Source: a virus. Taken from it: a stretch of DNA of 41,379 nt. The notes under the pieces were generated by a model. It worked only from the letters and a program-made list of their open reading frames with translations. It did no database searches and was not told the origin of the DNA. The stretch covers positions 1 through 41,379 of the IMG/VR virus record IMGVR_UViG_3300031857_000444; one strand, 5' to 3'. The position numbers and the translations under genes are program-made. Below are positions 5,559 through 12,429 of the stretch, piece by piece (position 1 is the stretch's first letter; every line of letters begins with the position of its first letter).

Positions 5559-6116
5559 ATGCGAAGTAAACCTATACTTTTGAGTATACTTTTTTCATCT
5601 ATAATTTTGTCATTATCACTTATAAATGTTGACACACAAAACATTCTACCAATGAAGTCAACATTCAATGCACTTACTACAGATGCAAAGAAACAGGTAA
5701 CTTGTCTAGCCGAAAATATTTACTTTGAAGCGGCCCATGAGCCAAACGAAGGAAAGAAAGCGGTAGCATTCGTAACATTCAATAGAGTACAGTCTGGGTA
5801 TGCCGATGATATATGCGGCGTGGTAAAGCAAAAGACTGGTAACACTTGCCAATTTTCCTGGTATTGTGACAGCACATTTACCAGCAGAGTATTGACAATC
5901 AAGCACACTCTATTGTATAATGAGATTTTAGAGTTATCAACAAACTTATTTTTGAATTTTGAAAGAATGACCGATGTAACAAACGGAGCAACTTATTATC
6001 ATGCTGATTATGTAAATCCAGGTTGGACAAAACTAAAAAAGGAGAAACAAATTGGCAGGCATATTTTCTACAAAAGCAAAGGTGACAAAATTGACAGAAA
6101 CAAAGGAATTATCTAA
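5559..6116 (+). CDS. SleB-like cell wall hydrolase with N-terminal membrane anchor
   Basis: A 185-residue protein. Residues 5-24 are a hydrophobic signal or anchor segment (PILLSILFSSIILSLSLI). The following domain has the hallmarks of the Hydrolase_2 (SleB/CwlJ) family: CLAENIYFEAAHEP at about 49-62, with Glu 57 in the catalytic position of that family, then AVAFVTFNRV, DDICGVV and CQFSWYCD. Enzymes of this family cut peptidoglycan glycan strands. With its export signal it is a good candidate for the phage endolysin or a signal-arrest-release lysin. AGAAAGGA precedes ATG 5559. The next gene's possible upstream start overlaps its 3' end. Confidence 0.85.
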   Translation: MRSKPILLSILFSSIILSLSLINVDTQNILPMKSTFNALTTDAKKQVTCLAENIYFEAAHEPNEGKKAVAFVTFNRVQSGYADDICGVVKQKTGNTCQFSWYCDSTFTSRVLTIKHTLLYNEILELSTNLFLNFERMTDVTNGATYYHADYVNPGWTKLKKEKQIGRHIFYKSKGDKIDRNKGII

Positions 6117-6117
6117 A

Positions 6118-6336
6118 ATGAACAAAGACTTGATTACGATATTTGTGTCCATGACTATAGTTCTATGCACTCTTATAGTCTCAATGGGATTTTATAGTAT
6201 AAACGATAGAAACAACATGGCAAAAAACATTGAAGCGGCTATCGCCAAAGGCGTTGATCCAGTTTCTGTTAAGTGTGCATATGAAACAAACATAAATGCA
6301 ATTTGTATAACCTACGCAGCCACGACTAAAAAATAA
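6118..6336 (+). CDS. small membrane protein, candidate holin or lysis accessory
   Basis: A 72-residue protein from ATG 6118: MNKDLITIF, then a hydrophobic helix (residues about 4-26, ITIFVSMTIVLCTLIVSMGF) and a polar C-terminal domain with two Cys (KCAYETNINAICITY). AAGGA at 6103-6107 lies 10 bases upstream. An in-frame TTG at 6052 has a stronger ribosome binding site (AAAGGAG, seven bases away) and would give a 94-residue form with a basic 22-residue extension, inside the end of the hydrolase gene. Which start is used, or both, cannot be decided here. The position directly after a wall hydrolase supports a holin-like or spanin-like role, by inference only. Confidence 0.6.
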   Translation: MNKDLITIFVSMTIVLCTLIVSMGFYSINDRNNMAKNIEAAIAKGVDPVSVKCAYETNINAICITYAATTKK

Positions 6337-7493
6337 TGAGTGAAGTAGATAGAATTTTTAGAGAATTGAGGTCTTTCGCATCTACTATAGGTGAAGCACC
6401 TCCAGTGAGATATCGTAAATCAAAAGGAAAACGGAGAAAACGTAGTTTGAAAGCATGGACTTATGACGCAATGGATATGAATATGAATGAAATGAAAACT
6501 GGTATTAACGATAAATTTTTTGTTGGCGCATCAGATTACGCTGACTGGTTGCACTTGCAATTACTTGATTCGCGGACAGAAAAGAAAATGTCCACTTTCA
6601 ATTCTGATTTGAAGATGCACGGCAATCGTAAAAAGTGGCAAGACTTTATTGATGAAGAATTTGATGGCGACTACATCATTCAATATACAGATTCTTCTGG
6701 ACTTATTGTTACAGAAGGTTTGAATTTCATTCGTTATGATGTGAATTCCAATTCTGTCTCAACGCATACATATGGAGATAAAATTTTTATTGAAAATGTT
6801 GAAGATATTTTTCTAAAGCATTTTGATGAAGTTACCTCATACATTGAATGGGTGTATGGAGCAAATGGCGATAGCGTGAATGTTCCTCTGAATGCCGAGC
6901 GTTTGCCTGTTGATGAAATGTATCCGTTCCTCAAAGAACCATTGACCGACTACTATGACCGTTATCTGGAATCTAATGCAAACATTCTTTTGCTGATTGG
7001 ACCACCAGGCACTGGGAAGACTACTTTCATTCGTGGTCTTCTTGCACACAGTAACTCGTCTGCTATTGTGACATATGATGCCGCAATTCTGGAGAAAGAT
7101 TATCTGTTTGCACGTTTCATTGAAGATGAAACTGGTGTGATGGTGCTTGAAGATTCTGATAACTTCCTGAAAGCACGTAGCGATGGTAATACCATGATGC
7201 ATCGTTTTCTGAACGTTGGTGATGGTCTTGTTACAACAAAAGGTAAGAAGTTGATTTTCTCAACTAACTTGCCAAGCATTCGTGACATTGATCCTGCGTT
7301 GATTCGCCCCGGTCGTTGTTTTGACATTGTTTCTTTTGATACATTGAAACAAAAAGAAGCCGAAGCACTGGCTAAGAAAATCGGTGTTAAGTTGGATGGT
7401 AAGCGTGATAGCTGGACTATCGCAGAAGTGTTCAACAAACAAATTGAACAAAGTACCAACAAAACAGTTGGTAGCAAAATGGGTTTCGTTTAA
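6336..7493 (+). CDS. AAA+ ATPase
   Basis: A 385-residue protein. The C-terminal half is an AAA+ module: Walker A GPPGTGKT at 222-229, Walker B VMVLEDSD at 268-275, sensor 1 FSTN at 308-311 and RPGRC at 324-328 carrying a candidate arginine finger. The N-terminal 200 residues begin with a very basic patch (YRKSKGKRRKRSLKAW) and contain no motif I know. The organisation (unique N-terminus plus Bcs1-like AAA core) resembles AAA ATPases seen in many T4-like phages with unknown substrates. The start overlaps the preceding stop by one base (TAATG). It is followed by a good ribosome binding site for dsbA. Confidence 0.85.
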   Translation: MSEVDRIFRELRSFASTIGEAPPVRYRKSKGKRRKRSLKAWTYDAMDMNMNEMKTGINDKFFVGASDYADWLHLQLLDSRTEKKMSTFNSDLKMHGNRKKWQDFIDEEFDGDYIIQYTDSSGLIVTEGLNFIRYDVNSNSVSTHTYGDKIFIENVEDIFLKHFDEVTSYIEWVYGANGDSVNVPLNAERLPVDEMYPFLKEPLTDYYDRYLESNANILLLIGPPGTGKTTFIRGLLAHSNSSAIVTYDAAILEKDYLFARFIEDETGVMVLEDSDNFLKARSDGNTMMHRFLNVGDGLVTTKGKKLIFSTNLPSIRDIDPALIRPGRCFDIVSFDTLKQKEAEALAKKIGVKLDGKRDSWTIAEVFNKQIEQSTNKTVGSKMGFV

Positions 7494-7503
7494 GGAGTAT
7501 ATT

Positions 7504-7776
7504 ATGGCAGTAAAACAATTTAGTATTAATCAAATCTCTAGTGAGGCTGACCGCAAGAAATTGCTTGATGCTATGAAAGAGTGTTCCAATTCTATGATTC
7601 GCATGGAAGGCGAAAAAGACTTTATCAAGGAAGCAATCAAAGAAATTTGTGATGACTTGAAGTTGCCTAAGAATATTGTGAACCGTCTAGTTAAAGTTTA
7701 CCACAAACAAAACTATGATGAAGAAGTTGCTGTGCATGAACAATTTGAACAGTTGTATGAAACGATTGTAAAATAA
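7504..7776 (+). CDS. dsbA: DsbA-like double-stranded DNA-binding protein
   Basis: A 90-residue protein from ATG 7504 (AAGGAG eight bases upstream). The C-terminal half, NRLVKVYHKQNYDEEV and EQFEQLYETIVK, matches the pattern of T4 DsbA (RLxxLYHK ... EEVxELYDTV), which binds DNA at late promoters. The product length equals T4 DsbA (89). It is followed by gene 33 and gene 59 as in T4, which strongly supports the call. It is unrelated to the thiol oxidoreductase of the same name. Confidence 0.85.
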   Translation: MAVKQFSINQISSEADRKKLLDAMKECSNSMIRMEGEKDFIKEAIKEICDDLKLPKNIVNRLVKVYHKQNYDEEVAVHEQFEQLYETIVK

Positions 7777-7997
7777 TGCCAACAAAAGATGAAATGTACA
7801 AGTTCCAGGAAGAGATTGAAAAACTCGTAGCTGGAACAGACTACAACTACATGGAAGCAATCATTGAGTATTGTAATCAGACTGGTATGGAAATTGAATT
7901 AGCCTCCAGTCTGGTAAACAAAGACTTGAAGGCAAAGATTGAAATTGATGCACAAGAACTCAATATGTTACCAAAAACACGTAGACTTCCTATTTAA
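7776..7997 (+). CDS. 33: late transcription co-activator gp33
   Basis: A 73-residue protein starting at the TAATG overlap with dsbA. The sequence YMEAIIEYCNQTGMEIELAS, then NKDLKAKIEIDAQELNMLPK, fits the gp33 pattern of T4-like phages: a helix with xYCxxxGxxxExxxxLV, then LKxKIExxAxxLNxLPK. T4 gp33 (112 residues) bridges RNA polymerase and the sliding clamp to activate late promoters; this shorter version is typical of aquatic relatives as I recall. Its place between dsbA and 59 is conserved with T4. It implies that late promoters here depend on a clamp and gp55 encoded elsewhere. Confidence 0.8.
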   Translation: MPTKDEMYKFQEEIEKLVAGTDYNYMEAIIEYCNQTGMEIELASSLVNKDLKAKIEIDAQELNMLPKTRRLPI

Positions 7998-8001
7998 TTT
8001 G

Positions 8002-8010
8002 TGATATAAT
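8002..8010 (+). promoter_or_regulatory. extended -10 promoter flush with gene 59
   Basis: TGATATAAT (perfect TATAAT at 8005-8010 with TG one base upstream). No good -35 is seen. The expected transcription start is at or next to 8017, the A of the gene 59 ATG, so a transcript from here would have no leader. Confidence 0.5.
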
Positions 8011-8016
8011 TATAGC

Positions 8017-8604
8017 ATGACTGGTTATGAAGCATTTACTCTCTATCACGTACTAAAACTGCATTTCACCTCGGGCTATGACTTTTTTAAGTACAACGGT
8101 AAAACAAATATCACCATAGAAACATTTGAGAGAAGAAAAGACAAGTACCATTTCTACAAGTTATCCCGCAAGTTTAACAACCGTAGAAATGATTACATGG
8201 ATTTTGTTATCTCAAATTTTCTACACAATGATAATTGTTGGGCAGGCACTTTGCTTGAAGATGGTTCAGATGAAGTTAATATAAAAAGACTTGCAATCAT
8301 TCAAGCATTGAGTTACAATTTTCAAAATGATTGTTCGGTGATTGGTGAGAGTGGAAACATAAACGATTTATTAAAAACTGATGGTGAGTATCCAGAGTTA
8401 TTGACGATGACTTTACAAAAAGTTATTCAGACTGAAACTATATGCATACTTAATTCAATGATGAATTTTCTTCCCATGTGGCAAAGAAAAATCTCAGATG
8501 ACATTCGCTGGCCATTACTGTATCAAAAGTGGACAAAATATTCTCCGTTTTTGAGTTTTGATAAAGCAAAGTTTCGTGAAATAGCATTGAAAGAATTGAA
8601 ATGA
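8017..8604 (+). CDS. 59: gp59 helicase loader
   Basis: A 195-residue protein. The N-terminal region (YEAFTLYHVLKLHFTSGYDFFKYN, then FERRKDKYHFYKLSRKF) closely follows T4 gp59 (SVYKLYLMIKQHMNGKYDVIKYN ... RRDKYFFQKLSEKY). T4 gp59 is 217 residues and loads the gp41 helicase onto gp32-coated forks. Only a TATAAT box and no Shine-Dalgarno lies before ATG 8017, so translation is either leaderless or by read-through from gene 33. The alignment to T4 gp59 supports this start. The gene ends in an ATGA overlap with the phosphatase gene. Confidence 0.9.
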   Translation: MTGYEAFTLYHVLKLHFTSGYDFFKYNGKTNITIETFERRKDKYHFYKLSRKFNNRRNDYMDFVISNFLHNDNCWAGTLLEDGSDEVNIKRLAIIQALSYNFQNDCSVIGESGNINDLLKTDGEYPELLTMTLQKVIQTETICILNSMMNFLPMWQRKISDDIRWPLLYQKWTKYSPFLSFDKAKFREIALKELK

Positions 8605-9101
8605 TTGAAAAGATTTATTTGGATATGGATGGTGTTCTCTGTAACTTTGAGCGCCGATACTTTGAGTTATACAAAGAACTACCAGGTTCAATGCGTGACC
8701 GAAAAGATTTTAATGTTCACTGGCACGACTTTATAGCGACAAAGCAATTTGAAACGCTAGACTGGTATCCTGGTGGTAAAGAATTGGTAATGTTTTGCTT
8801 TGAGGCAAACGTATCAATTGAGTTGTTGACTTCTTCTGGTGGTAACAAATACCATGATGAGGTTGCACGACAAAAACGTGTTTGGTTAGATAACAATGGT
8901 CTTGAAAAACTGAAGGCGAACGTTGTTCCCGGTCGTAAGCACAAGGCTGAGTATGCTACACCAAACACAATTCTTATTGATGATACACAAGATATTATTC
9001 AGTCCTTTAATGCGGCTGGTGGTATTGGTATTCTTCATAAAGAAATTGGTAATACTTTAATGATGCTTGAAAAGCTACTTGAAGTTGAACTAAATACATG
9101 A
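8601..9101 (+). CDS. HAD-family phosphatase, probable 5'(3')-deoxyribonucleotidase
   Basis: A 166-residue protein. Motif I is YLDMDGVLCNF (Asp 8 and Asp 10 are the nucleophile and acid/base of HAD enzymes). Motif II lies in IELLTSSGG, and motif III/IV is KAEYATPNTILIDDTQD. The short size and the cap region between motifs I and II match the NT5C type of deoxynucleotidase, which removes the 5' phosphate from dNMPs. In T4 there is nothing between genes 59 and 32, so this enzyme is an insertion into a conserved cassette, presumably for nucleotide pools during replication. It starts by ATGA overlap with gene 59. The gene 32 promoter overlaps its last codons. Confidence 0.82.
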   Translation: MIEKIYLDMDGVLCNFERRYFELYKELPGSMRDRKDFNVHWHDFIATKQFETLDWYPGGKELVMFCFEANVSIELLTSSGGNKYHDEVARQKRVWLDNNGLEKLKANVVPGRKHKAEYATPNTILIDDTQDIIQSFNAAGGIGILHKEIGNTLMMLEKLLEVELNT

Positions 9102-9107
9102 TACAAT
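9079..9107 (+). promoter_or_regulatory. promoter of gene 32
   Basis: TTGAAG 9079-9084, a 17-base spacer and TACAAT 9102-9107 with TG one base upstream of the -10 (extended). A start near 9114 gives gene 32 a leader of about 48 bases. It lets gene 32 be expressed apart from the upstream cassette, as expected for an abundant protein. Confidence 0.7.
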
Positions 9108-9126
9108 GAATCATGTGGATAATTTT

Positions 9127-9150
9127 ATACAACGCATACAATTTATACAA
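9127..9150 (+). repeat. three ATACAA repeats in the gene 32 leader
   Basis: ATACAA occurs at 9127-9132, 9136-9141 and 9145-9150, a strict 9-base period ending at the AAGGA ribosome binding site. The leader is unstructured and A/T-rich. In T4, gp32 represses its own translation by binding cooperatively to an unstructured leader next to a pseudoknot, so these repeats could be a gp32 translational operator. That role is inference. Confidence 0.55.
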
Positions 9151-9161
9151 AGGAAAATACT

Positions 9162-10040
9162 ATGTCTTTCGCTAATCTAAAACGCAACCGCGACAGCCTT
9201 GATAAACTCACTAAGGCTATTGAGACCACCACACAAACTGCTGAGGCTGGCTCAAAAGATGACACCCGATTCTGGCAACCAACTGTGGATAAATCTGGTA
9301 ACGGCATGGCTGTTATTCGTTTTCTACCAGCACCGTCTATTGATGGTGATGATGGTCTTCCTTGGGTTCGCCGTTTTGACCACGGCTTCCAAGGACCAGG
9401 TGGTTGGTTCATTGATAACTGTTTGACTACAGTTGGTGATAAGTGTCCCGTTTGTGAACATAACTCTACATTGTGGAATTCTGGTGTTGAAGCAAACAAA
9501 GAAATTGTTCGTAAACAAAAGCGCCGCTTGAGTTACGTTGCAAACATCTATGTTATTTCTGACCCAAGCAATCCTGAAAATGAAGGTACTGTTCGCTTAT
9601 ATAAATTCGGAAAGAAAATCTTTGATAAGATTTCCGAAGTGATGAATCCTGAGTTTCCTGATGAAACACCTTTGAACCCATTTGACTTGTGGGAAGGTGC
9701 TAACTTCAAATTGAAGATTCGTAATGTTGAGGGATATCGCAACTATGACAAATCAGAATTTGCTGATAAGTCTGCATTGCTTGATGGTGATGATGATAAA
9801 TTGGAAGCAATTTACACCAAAGAACATTCTTTGAAAGATTTTACGGACAAGAAACATTTCAAACCATATGAACAACTTAAGGCTCGCCTTGATAAGGTTC
9901 TTGGTTTTGAAGGTGACGCTGTTCCTAATATTCGTGCAGAAGATGTTGAATTGCCAACACCAGTCGCAAGGGCAAAAGCACCTGTTGCTGATACTGTAGA
10001 TGATGACTTGGATTACTTCAAGTCTTTAGCTGAACAATAA
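9162..10040 (+). CDS. 32: gp32 single-stranded DNA-binding protein
   Basis: A 292-residue protein (T4 gp32 is 301). The basic N-terminus (NLKRNRDSLDKL) matches the cooperativity domain. The core has the T4-type zinc site with His 74, Cys 87, Cys 95 and Cys 98 (spacing 13, 8, 3; T4 has His 64, Cys 77, 87, 90). The C-terminus is acidic (DTVDDDLDYFKSLAEQ), as needed for contacts with other replication proteins. It binds single-stranded DNA at the fork and works with gp59. AAGGA lies before ATG 9162. The gene has its own promoter and a strong terminator and is therefore a separate unit. Confidence 0.95.
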   Translation: MSFANLKRNRDSLDKLTKAIETTTQTAEAGSKDDTRFWQPTVDKSGNGMAVIRFLPAPSIDGDDGLPWVRRFDHGFQGPGGWFIDNCLTTVGDKCPVCEHNSTLWNSGVEANKEIVRKQKRRLSYVANIYVISDPSNPENEGTVRLYKFGKKIFDKISEVMNPEFPDETPLNPFDLWEGANFKLKIRNVEGYRNYDKSEFADKSALLDGDDDKLEAIYTKEHSLKDFTDKKHFKPYEQLKARLDKVLGFEGDAVPNIRAEDVELPTPVARAKAPVADTVDDDLDYFKSLAEQ

Positions 10041-10071
10041 ACTAAAGCTCCTTCTCTCAGAACTTAGTTTG

Positions 10072-10093
10072 CCCCGCCTAGTGCGGGGTTTTT
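10072..10093 (+). terminator. Rho-independent terminator after gene 32
   Basis: CCCCGC 10072-10077 and GCGGGG 10083-10088 close a 5-base loop, followed by five T (10089-10093). It separates the plus-strand replication cassette from the convergent minus-strand tail genes; the minus strand lacks a T run after the stem, so it works in one direction. Confidence 0.9.
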
Positions 10094-12231
10094 CATGCGT
10101 ATGCGTTTGTAACAAACAATTCAGCGGCATCTTTATTCCAAGATGCCGCCACTACGGTACCACCAGATGATGTGTTTGTTGTATTGTTGTTATTAATTAC
10201 TGTTGATCCACTTGAACCGTTGTTCATTGCTAAGGATCTAACACCATCATTCATTTGTGTAGACAGTGATGCAATTTCAATTCCCTTGGCTCTTTTAATT
10301 GCATTTTCTAAATTTGTACCATAATTTTCAAAGGCTTCAATAGAGTTTCCAGCCGAGCCTGGATCTACCCATTTTTTAAGACCTTCCAATAATGTTGCGT
10401 CTTTATAGTATTTACCATTTTCCCATAACCATCTCTGTGCGGCTTGTCCTTGCGCCATAGTTGGAAATTTTGCAAAAGTTCTGCCATTAACAGTATCACC
10501 AGCTTCTGCTCCAAATTGCTTTTGCCATTCAGGATTCCAAACCATTGCTCCAGGATTATTAAGTCTATTAGGAATAGTTCCAGTTTTATTAACGCCCTCA
10601 GCATTTGCTTGTGCCGTTAAAAATGCTTGTTTTTGTTCTTCGGATAAATTTGAAAATTTGTAACGACTTAAAGCACCAGCATCAATTTTTGTTGGTGTAT
10701 TTTTATTTGCTGGTGACATAGGACTATAACCTCCGCCATACTGACCACCAGGAAGAGATGCTTTTCCTTCTTCAATATATTTGTTAAATTTATTTCCTAT
10801 CTGAGGATTAATCAATTCTTCCCATTCTTTATTTTTTCTTTGTGAGATGCTTTTTAAATTTTGAAGATTATCATACATTTGCAAAATGGATTTTTGATTA
10901 CTACTTAAATTTTGTTCAAATAAACCACCCTTTGCTCTTTGTTCTAAAGCTCCCTGCAATGAGACTGATCGTTCTTTTTCAAAATCTTTTATCTCTTTTT
11001 CTTTTTCTGATATTAATCCTGGAAGTTCATCCCTTGAAGGCTCTCCTGTAGCATATCCAAAAAGCCCTGCGAGTCCTGCGGCACCTAATGAAACTAAAGC
11101 CCCCGCCCCAGTTCTTCCTCCAATTCCAATCGCTAGTCCTCCAGCGATGGCGGCAAATATTTTTCCTTTGTTAGCTTGAAAAAGTTCGTTTATTAAAAAA
11201 CCAAATATTTTTCCTGTATTTGATACGCTGTCCGCAAGAGTTTGATATGCCGCTTTAACATATACTGTGGTAACATCAGTTATTGTAGCGATAGATTTTC
11301 CCAAATTATCAAGAGTTGGACCAAATTTATTTGTTATCCATTTTAATGAATCACTAAATTTCGTTGTTTCAAATACCTCATCTAATTTTTTTGTTATTTG
11401 TTTAAGAAAAGAATCTTCCGAATTTGGATCATATCCTATGATAGAATAAAATTTATTTTTAATTTCATCTCCCAAAGTAGAAAAATCAACATTTTCGGAA
11501 ACTTGTTTAATTAAATACGCAACACCCGCCAGAGCAATCGCGGCTAGAATAAAACCTCCTGGCACTCCACTCATTACAGTGCCAATAACTCCCAAAATTC
11601 CTCCGCCAACTTTTCCAACTACGCCCAATAAGCCACCAATAATACCTCCGACTAATCCAGCTCCACCAGATATTACACTACCAATACCGGAAAAAATTCC
11701 TCCAATACCTGCGCCAATACTTGAAAGTATTCCTCCGCCGCTACTTTCTTGTGTGGTTTTATTAGCATTTGTTGGAGACTTCTTTTTGTCTGATAATAAT
11801 GAATTTCTTTTATCTGCACCCATCCACAAAGCATCTGCACCTCTTGATGATTTACCTGTCATTTTTTTGGTCATGGATGCTATGTTCTGTCTAGTGATGT
11901 TCATATCTCTAGCCATAGAATTCATATTCATGGTATTTTTAGCCACAACTTTTAATAGGCTCTCCTGTCTTTCCATTGATATACCCAGCGCATTTACGGC
12001 TGCACTTTGTTGTGGTGAATCTGAACTTAATTTTGGTGCACCACCTAACGCAGAAAAACCTTTGCCGAATATTTTTTGACCTGTAGCTGATACGATTCCA
12101 CTTCCACCAAACAAAACATTCCTAATATCCATTCTCTCTTTTCTTTGCTTCAAAGCCGCTGAACCAAGAGAACTCAAAATTCCTTTTGATTTCAATTCTT
12201 GTTTGTATATTTGGGAGAATTTAGTTGCCAT
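10093..12231 (-). CDS. tape-measure-like tail protein with lysozyme-like C-terminal region
   Basis: A 712-residue protein. The N-terminus (MATKFSQIYKQELKSKGIL) is basic and helical. Residues 165-241 are a long Gly/Ile/Val-rich hydrophobic stretch (GGGILSSIGAGIGGIF ... FILAAIALAGVAYLI), and a second one lies near 345-385; such stretches are typical of tape measures that enter the host membrane. Towards the C-terminus, RLNNPGAMVW, FAKFPTMAQGQAAQRWLWEN and LLEGLKKWVDPG resemble muramidase-like regions found in other phage tail proteins; the catalytic residue cannot be assigned. Its place after a T4_baseplate-type gene with a frameshift extension fits the chaperone-tape measure order of long-tailed phages. 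It could stand in for T4 gp29 (590 residues). Confidence 0.7.
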   Translation of the reverse strand: MATKFSQIYKQELKSKGILSSLGSAALKQRKERMDIRNVLFGGSGIVSATGQKIFGKGFSALGGAPKLSSDSPQQSAAVNALGISMERQESLLKVVAKNTMNMNSMARDMNITRQNIASMTKKMTGKSSRGADALWMGADKRNSLLSDKKKSPTNANKTTQESSGGGILSSIGAGIGGIFSGIGSVISGGAGLVGGIIGGLLGVVGKVGGGILGVIGTVMSGVPGGFILAAIALAGVAYLIKQVSENVDFSTLGDEIKNKFYSIIGYDPNSEDSFLKQITKKLDEVFETTKFSDSLKWITNKFGPTLDNLGKSIATITDVTTVYVKAAYQTLADSVSNTGKIFGFLINELFQANKGKIFAAIAGGLAIGIGGRTGAGALVSLGAAGLAGLFGYATGEPSRDELPGLISEKEKEIKDFEKERSVSLQGALEQRAKGGLFEQNLSSNQKSILQMYDNLQNLKSISQRKNKEWEELINPQIGNKFNKYIEEGKASLPGGQYGGGYSPMSPANKNTPTKIDAGALSRYKFSNLSEEQKQAFLTAQANAEGVNKTGTIPNRLNNPGAMVWNPEWQKQFGAEAGDTVNGRTFAKFPTMAQGQAAQRWLWENGKYYKDATLLEGLKKWVDPGSAGNSIEAFENYGTNLENAIKRAKGIEIASLSTQMNDGVRSLAMNNGSSGSTVINNNNTTNTSSGGTVVAASWNKDAAELFVTNAYA

Positions 12232-12429
12232 TTATTTTCTTCTTGCTAAATTTTGTTGTTTAATCTTCTCGTTTTCTTCCTCAATGTGACGGAGAAGCAT
12301 AGTAACATATACATTTCTTTCCCACGGCAACATATCATTCAAATCTTGTAAGGAGTATTTGTGATGTTGCATTAGTGCGAAATTAGTTTGGTAATGGTTA
12401 CTTAAAATATCATAACGAAAGGTTACCCG
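12232..12429 (-). CDS. candidate -1 frameshift extension of the gp26-like protein
   Basis: The reading frame is open on the minus strand from the slippery site to TAA at 12234-12232 and encodes 65 residues: RVTFRYDILSNHYQTNF, then MQHHKYSLQDL, MLPWERNVYVTMLLRHIEEE and the tail KIKQQNLARRK. It has protein-like composition and occupies the whole gap between the gp26-like gene and the tape measure. There is no good independent start: the first ATG (12372) has no Shine-Dalgarno and would drop 19 residues. A slip at 12429-12435 would fuse it to residue 244 of the upstream protein, giving 309 residues. Alternatively it is a 46-residue stand-alone protein from ATG 12372. It could correspond functionally to T4 gp51, but I cannot show homology. 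Confidence 0.65.
   Translation of the reverse strand, partial: RVTFRYDILSNHYQTNFALMQHHKYSLQDLNDMLPWERNVYVTMLLRHIEEENEKIKQQNLARRK

Noticed and set aside
6837-7477. Minus-strand frames opposite the AAA ATPase
   Set aside because: They lie wholly within a gene with clear Walker motifs and lack start signals; shadows of codon bias.
11579-12079. 166-codon plus-strand frame with many prolines
   Set aside because: It is the complement of the Gly/Ile-rich stretch of the tape-measure gene; GGN codons read as CCN on the other strand. No ribosome binding site.
12370-12372. ATG as independent start of the small ORF before the tape measure
   Set aside because: No ribosome binding site upstream, and the open frame extends exactly back to a correctly phased slippery heptamer; kept only as an alternative.
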